Source: Micromonospora coriariae (GTDB lineage: Bacteria > Actinomycetota > Actinomycetes > Mycobacteriales > Micromonosporaceae). From it: a stretch of 64,000 nt of DNA. The stretch lies in NCBI RefSeq assembly GCF_900091455.1, contig NZ_LT607412.1:5270001-5334000 (forward strand), given 5' to 3'. Under the pieces are notes generated by a model. That model was not told where the DNA came from. It did no database searches and saw only the letters and a program-made list of their open reading frames with translations. Shown piece by piece: positions 60,289 to 64,000 of the stretch. Both the position numbers and the translations under genes were made by a program. How positions within the stretch are numbered: the stretch's first letter is position 1; each line of letters starts with the position of its first letter.

Positions 60289-63200
60289 GTGCAGAGAACC
60301 AGGAGAAGGGCACGTCTGCTCGTGGTGATGGGAGTGGCGGCCACACTCGTCGCATCGCAGACGCTCAACGCCACGTCGTCCGTCGCCAGCGGCCAGGCGG
60401 CCGCCGTCAGCGTCGTCGACCTTCGGGTGAACGACCGACACGACGAACCGCTCGGCATCGACGACGCCAACCCGTCGCTGGGCTGGCGGATCACCGAAAC
60501 GAAGCGGGCCGCCGCCCATCCGTGCCGCCGACCCGGCGCACAACTGGCGTGTCCGGGCGACAGGCAGACCGCCTACCAGATCCGCACCGCGACGAGCGCG
60601 CGGAACCTCACGGGCGGCAGGCTGACCTGGGACTCCGGCAGGGTGCACTCCGAACGCCAGTCCGGCATCCGGTACGCCGGTCGCACCCTCAGCTCACGCG
60701 AGAGGATCTTCTGGCAGGTCCGCGTCTGGGACGCCGACCGGAAGCCATCGGACTGGAGCGAGCCGTCCACGTGGGAGATGGGCCTGCTCCAGCAGAGCGA
60801 CTGGGGATCGGCCCGGTGGATCGAGTACCCCGGCCGCACCGAATCCCAGCCGATGCCGATCTTCGCTCGCCAGTTCGACATCGAGCGCAACAAGCGCGTG
60901 GCCAGCGCCCGCCTCTACCTCTCCGGCGTCGGGCTGCACCTGCCGTCCCTCAACGGCCGGCCCCTCAGCGACGAGGTTCTGGCACCCGGTAACTCCAACT
61001 ACCAGCTCTCCAGCGAGTACCGCACGTACGATGTCAGCGGCGACCTGCGCACCGGAGCCAACACGCTCGGCGTTCGGCTCGGGAACGGCCCCGCCTACGT
61101 ACGGCGGAGCGTCACCAACCCCGCCGTCGGCCGGACGGCGCCGTACTCGTGGTGGCAGAGCCAGCTCAAAGGCAACGGCACAGTGGCCGCCGATGCCGCA
61201 CCCGATGCCACTGTGGTGAAGCTGGACAGCGTCGCCAACTACCACGTCGGTGGCACCATCAACATCGACACCGGCAACGGTGGCGACAGCCTCGAATCCC
61301 GCACGATCACGGCGATCGGCACCGCCGGCGCGGACGGAACCGGGATCTCGTTCACCCCCGGCCTGTCCAAGCCGCACAGCACGGGCGCCACGGTGACCGG
61401 ATCGGGCAACAACATCGCCGCCAGCGATGCGAGCGCCGGCGCCGCGGTGACCCCCCGCATGATCGCGCGGCTGGAGATCTCCTACACCAACGGCTCGACC
61501 GACGTCGTCGTCTCCGACCGCAGGTGGCGGAGCGCCCTCGGCGCCCTGGTCACCGACGCCTGGTACTCCGGGGCGGACCACGACGCGCGCCGCGAGCAGG
61601 TGGGCTGGGACTCGGCCGGGGCCAACCTGACGGCCGCCGCCAAGCGACGTGACGGCTCCGCCATGGCCTGGATCGACGCGGGCATCGCGCCACCGCCGAA
61701 CCTCGCCACCAGGCTCGTCGCGCGCACCGCCGAACCGGTGAAGGTCGTCGAAACGTTCACACCGGTCTCGATGACCAACCCGGCACCGGGAACCTGGGTG
61801 TTCGACTTCGGCCAGAACATCGTCGGCTGGCCCCAGCTACGCCTCAGGGGGACCGTGCCGAGCGGCGTCACCATCCGGATGTCACCCGCCGAGTCGCTGG
61901 CCGCGGACGGCACCGTGGACCAGGCCTCGCTCATGGGCGGCGGCGGCAGCCGCGGACGCGACCTGTTCAACACCTACACCACCGCCGGACTCCGCGGCGG
62001 GGAGACCTGGCATCCCGACTTCAACTACTTCGGTATGCAGTGGGTCCAGGTCAGCGGCCTGCCCGAGGGGTACGTCCCGACGAAGGACCTCGTCAAGGGG
62101 CTCCGGTTGCAGGCCGCCACCCCGTCGGCCAGCGACTTCACCACCTCGAACGCGCGCGTCAACCGCGTCCACACGATGGCCAGGTACTCCTTCGCGGCGA
62201 ACATCATGTCGGTGTTCACCGACTGCCCCGGCCGCGAGAAGCTGTCGTACCCGGCCGACTACACGATGCCGATGGGTGCCATCCACCGCAACTACGAACT
62301 CGGCGCCTACCTGCGGACCACGATGCGGCACCTCGTCGAGGGGCAGTCTCTGGCTGACACACCGATGGCCGGGAACGTCGCGCTGAAGACCCCGGTCTAC
62401 GACTGGGGCTACAGCGGACGCTTCGGCGACGAGATCAACTGGGGCAACGCCATCATTCTCGTCCCGTCGATGCTGTACGAGCTGTACGGCGACACCGCGA
62501 CCATGGCGCGGTACTACAACCAGATGGTCGCCTTCGCCGACTACATCCAGCGCGAGAAAGTGGGGACCGGCGCCGACGCGCACATCGTCGACGCCGCCCT
62601 CGCCGACTGGGTCGCCGCCGACCAGACATCCGGCCGGATCACCGGGACCTGGGGCTACTACACGATGATCAGCAGGCTGGCCACGATGGCGCAGCTGACC
62701 GGCCACGTCGACGACGCCGCCCGGTACCGGACCCTCGCCGACGAGATCAGGCAGGCGTTCAACGCGCACTTCTACAACCAGCAGCTACGCCGGTACACCA
62801 CGGCCGGCAACGCCGGGACGACGGGAGCCACGCAGACAGCGCAGGCACTCGCCCTGGACGCCGGGCTCGTCCCGGACACCGAACGTCCCGCCGTCCTCGA
62901 CGCGCTCGTCGAGCTCGTGTACGCGTTCCACCCGGTCGGCGACGGCCCGCACTTCAGCGGCGGCACCATCGGAATGGCACCGACCGTCCGGGCCCTCGCG
63001 GACGGCGGCAGGGACGACGTCCTGTGGGACCTGCTCCAGGAGAACGACCAGCCGAGCTACGGGTTCTTCATGGAGCCCACGGTCGCGAATCCGAACGGCA
63101 TGACCACCATCGGCGAACGGTGGAACCGTGGGGACTCCAAGAACCACATGATCCTCGCCCAGATCGAGGAGTGGTTCCAGGGAAGCCTGGCAGGCATCCG

Positions 63201-63516
63201 CGAGGCCGACGACTCGACCGCGTACCGACGTCTTGTCATCCAACCCAAAATGGTCGGGGACCTCACGTCGGTGAAGGGCAGCTACCAGACACCACACGGC
63301 GTTGCGCGGTCCGAGTGGAGCACGTCAGACCGTGGGTTCAAGCTGACGGTCGACGTCCCCACCAACACCAGCGCGGAGGTGCGGGTGCCGGCGGGAGGCC
63401 GGCCGCTCGCCGCGCCTCCGCACCGGGCCATGTTCCTGCGTGTCGACGGAGACTATGCCGTCTACAGCGTTCCCTCCGGCTCGTTCACGTTCCTGGCACA
63501 GCGGACGGGTAACTGA
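60289..63516 (+). CDS. secreted alpha-L-rhamnosidase, GH78
   Basis: 1,075 residues from GTG 60289 (GGAAGGGAG site). A basic start followed by a hydrophobic stretch (LLVVMGVAATLVASQTLNA) indicates Sec export. Body is GH78: NPSLGWRITETKR, RIFWQVRVWDADRKPSDWS, FTDCPGREKLSYPADYTMPMG (acid region) and IGERWNRGDSKNHM (base region). The motifs differ from the intracellular enzyme, suggesting a different substrate. Residues ~293-385 form an inserted beta-rich module (YHVGGTINIDTGNGGDSLES..., TGSGNN) between the two N-terminal beta domains. Releases rhamnose outside the cell for the importer. Confidence 0.92.
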   Translation: MQRTRRRARLLVVMGVAATLVASQTLNATSSVASGQAAAVSVVDLRVNDRHDEPLGIDDANPSLGWRITETKRAAAHPCRRPGAQLACPGDRQTAYQIRTATSARNLTGGRLTWDSGRVHSERQSGIRYAGRTLSSRERIFWQVRVWDADRKPSDWSEPSTWEMGLLQQSDWGSARWIEYPGRTESQPMPIFARQFDIERNKRVASARLYLSGVGLHLPSLNGRPLSDEVLAPGNSNYQLSSEYRTYDVSGDLRTGANTLGVRLGNGPAYVRRSVTNPAVGRTAPYSWWQSQLKGNGTVAADAAPDATVVKLDSVANYHVGGTINIDTGNGGDSLESRTITAIGTAGADGTGISFTPGLSKPHSTGATVTGSGNNIAASDASAGAAVTPRMIARLEISYTNGSTDVVVSDRRWRSALGALVTDAWYSGADHDARREQVGWDSAGANLTAAAKRRDGSAMAWIDAGIAPPPNLATRLVARTAEPVKVVETFTPVSMTNPAPGTWVFDFGQNIVGWPQLRLRGTVPSGVTIRMSPAESLAADGTVDQASLMGGGGSRGRDLFNTYTTAGLRGGETWHPDFNYFGMQWVQVSGLPEGYVPTKDLVKGLRLQAATPSASDFTTSNARVNRVHTMARYSFAANIMSVFTDCPGREKLSYPADYTMPMGAIHRNYELGAYLRTTMRHLVEGQSLADTPMAGNVALKTPVYDWGYSGRFGDEINWGNAIILVPSMLYELYGDTATMARYYNQMVAFADYIQREKVGTGADAHIVDAALADWVAADQTSGRITGTWGYYTMISRLATMAQLTGHVDDAARYRTLADEIRQAFNAHFYNQQLRRYTTAGNAGTTGATQTAQALALDAGLVPDTERPAVLDALVELVYAFHPVGDGPHFSGGTIGMAPTVRALADGGRDDVLWDLLQENDQPSYGFFMEPTVANPNGMTTIGERWNRGDSKNHMILAQIEEWFQGSLAGIREADDSTAYRRLVIQPKMVGDLTSVKGSYQTPHGVARSEWSTSDRGFKLTVDVPTNTSAEVRVPAGGRPLAAPPHRAMFLRVDGDYAVYSVPSGSFTFLAQRTGN

Positions 63517-63523
63517 TCCGACG

Positions 63524-63562
63524 GGCCCGGTCGCCGCTCATTCCACGGGTCGCGACCGGGCC
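63524..63562 (+). terminator. hairpin between the secreted rhamnosidase and the GH1 gene
   Basis: An 11-bp stem (GGCCCGGTCGC with GCGACCGGGCC) and a 17-base loop fill most of the 75-base gap. It may reduce read-through into the GH1 gene rather than stop it fully. Confidence 0.55.
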
Positions 63563-63591
63563 TGTCCCCCGCGCACCGATGAGGAGCCGTC

Positions 63592-64000
63592 CTGACCAGC
63601 ACCCGAGACGTCGCCGACGGTCGCAGCGCGCCGGCTCCGCCGGGGTCCGATTTCCCGGCGGACTTCCTCTGGGGCGCCGCGACAGCTGCCCATCAGGTCG
63701 AGGGTGGCAACGTCAACAACGACTGGTGGGACTTCGAACACGCGCCCGGTACCGCCGCGCGACAGTCGTCCCACGACGGCATCGACCACCTGCACCGGTA
63801 TGCCGAGGACTTCGCGCTGCTGAGGTCGTTGGGTCACAACGCCCACCGCCTGTCGCTGGAGTGGTCCCGTATCGAACCCGCACCGGGAGAGTTCAGCCGC
63901 AGCGCCCTCGCCCACTACCGCCGGGTCCTGACCACGCTCGCCAGCGTCGGCTTGACCGGGTTCGTCACCCTGCACCACTTCACCCTGCCGCGCTGGTTCG
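63592..64000 (+). CDS. GH1 family beta-glycosidase (5' part, runs off the window)
   Basis: 136 codons visible. After ~20 residues begins the GH1 core: FPADFLWGAATAAHQVEGGNVNNDWWDFE contains the aglycone/sugar-binding Gln-His pair, and HRLSLEWSRIEPAPGEF plus FVTLHHFTLPRWF are family marks. The acid/base and nucleophile Glu lie outside the window. The frame's only start that fits is a CTG at 63592 with GAGGAG five bases before; upstream is a TGA at 63580 and no ATG/GTG/TTG is near. With GH78 this suggests stepwise removal of rhamnose then glucose from rutinosides or similar. Confidence 0.85.
   Translation, partial: MTSTRDVADGRSAPAPPGSDFPADFLWGAATAAHQVEGGNVNNDWWDFEHAPGTAARQSSHDGIDHLHRYAEDFALLRSLGHNAHRLSLEWSRIEPAPGEFSRSALAHYRRVLTTLASVGLTGFVTLHHFTLPRWF

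Overview
The window is very GC-rich, with tightly packed genes, frequent GTG/TTG starts and overlapping stop/start codons. Its gene content is typical of a soil actinobacterium: GAF-ANTAR proteins, a SigB/SigF-type sigma factor, a DUF574-type methyltransferase, and sugar ABC importers without their own ATPase. The mix resembles Micromonosporaceae such as Micromonospora, but that assignment is inference from gene content. No rRNA, tRNA, CRISPR array, insertion sequence or prophage was seen.

Layout. 1-5.3 kb is a regulatory and stress block: a MarR-GNAT fusion, two translationally coupled GAF-ANTAR proteins, a frameshifted short-chain dehydrogenase, a hemerythrin-like protein and a ferritin-like protein. 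5.4-12.5 kb is a sugar-acid island: gluconokinase, D-mannonate dehydratase, galactonate dehydratase and a sugar ABC importer, facing a divergent GntR/FCD regulator across a readable promoter with an operator-like repeat in its spacer. 12.5-16.6 kb holds arsenic-gene remnants, a VOC protein, a DUF574 methyltransferase, an exported endonuclease/phosphatase-family protein and a secreted GH10 xylanase. 17.1-24.9 kb is a glycolate/glyoxylate island: malate synthase, glycolate oxidase GlcDEF and an LldP/GlcA-type permease. 24.9-30.4 kb is one 1,819-residue single-chain acyl-CoA carboxylase with biotin carboxylase, biotin carrier, central and carboxyltransferase regions. Upstream of it lies a roughly 280-bp C-rich/G-rich element around an exact 18-bp inverted repeat.

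31-49.6 kb is mixed: a methyltransferase, HflX, a zinc-free L36 paralogue, a deazaflavin-type oxidoreductase, an SRPBCC protein split by an in-frame stop, a Zn-alcohol dehydrogenase, a long-chain acyl-CoA ligase, a Stf0 sulfotransferase and a SigB-family sigma factor. It also holds a TetR/lipid kinase/alkyl-DHAP-synthase-like/GlpD group suggestive of ether-lipid chemistry, a dehalogenase-like hydrolase, a D-cysteine desulfhydrase remnant, two unrecognised membrane proteins and a pyridoxal kinase. 49.6-53 kb has two convergent LtrA paralogues and a PEP-mutase-family enzyme. 53-64 kb is a rhamnoside-utilisation locus: a LacI regulator, two permeases, an intracellular GH78 rhamnosidase, a lipoprotein binding protein, a secreted GH78 rhamnosidase and a GH1 glycosidase cut by the window edge. 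It has a near-consensus promoter and three palindromic operators.

Together the window describes a saprophyte that breaks down plant polysaccharides and glycosides (xylan, rhamnosides, sugar acids), feeds C2 acids through glyoxylate to malate, and carries lipid-modifying and stress genes. No single undescribed system is evident. The most unusual items are the eukaryote-like single-chain carboxylase, the palindromic element beside it, the AGPS-like lipid group, and several gene remnants or single-lesion genes.
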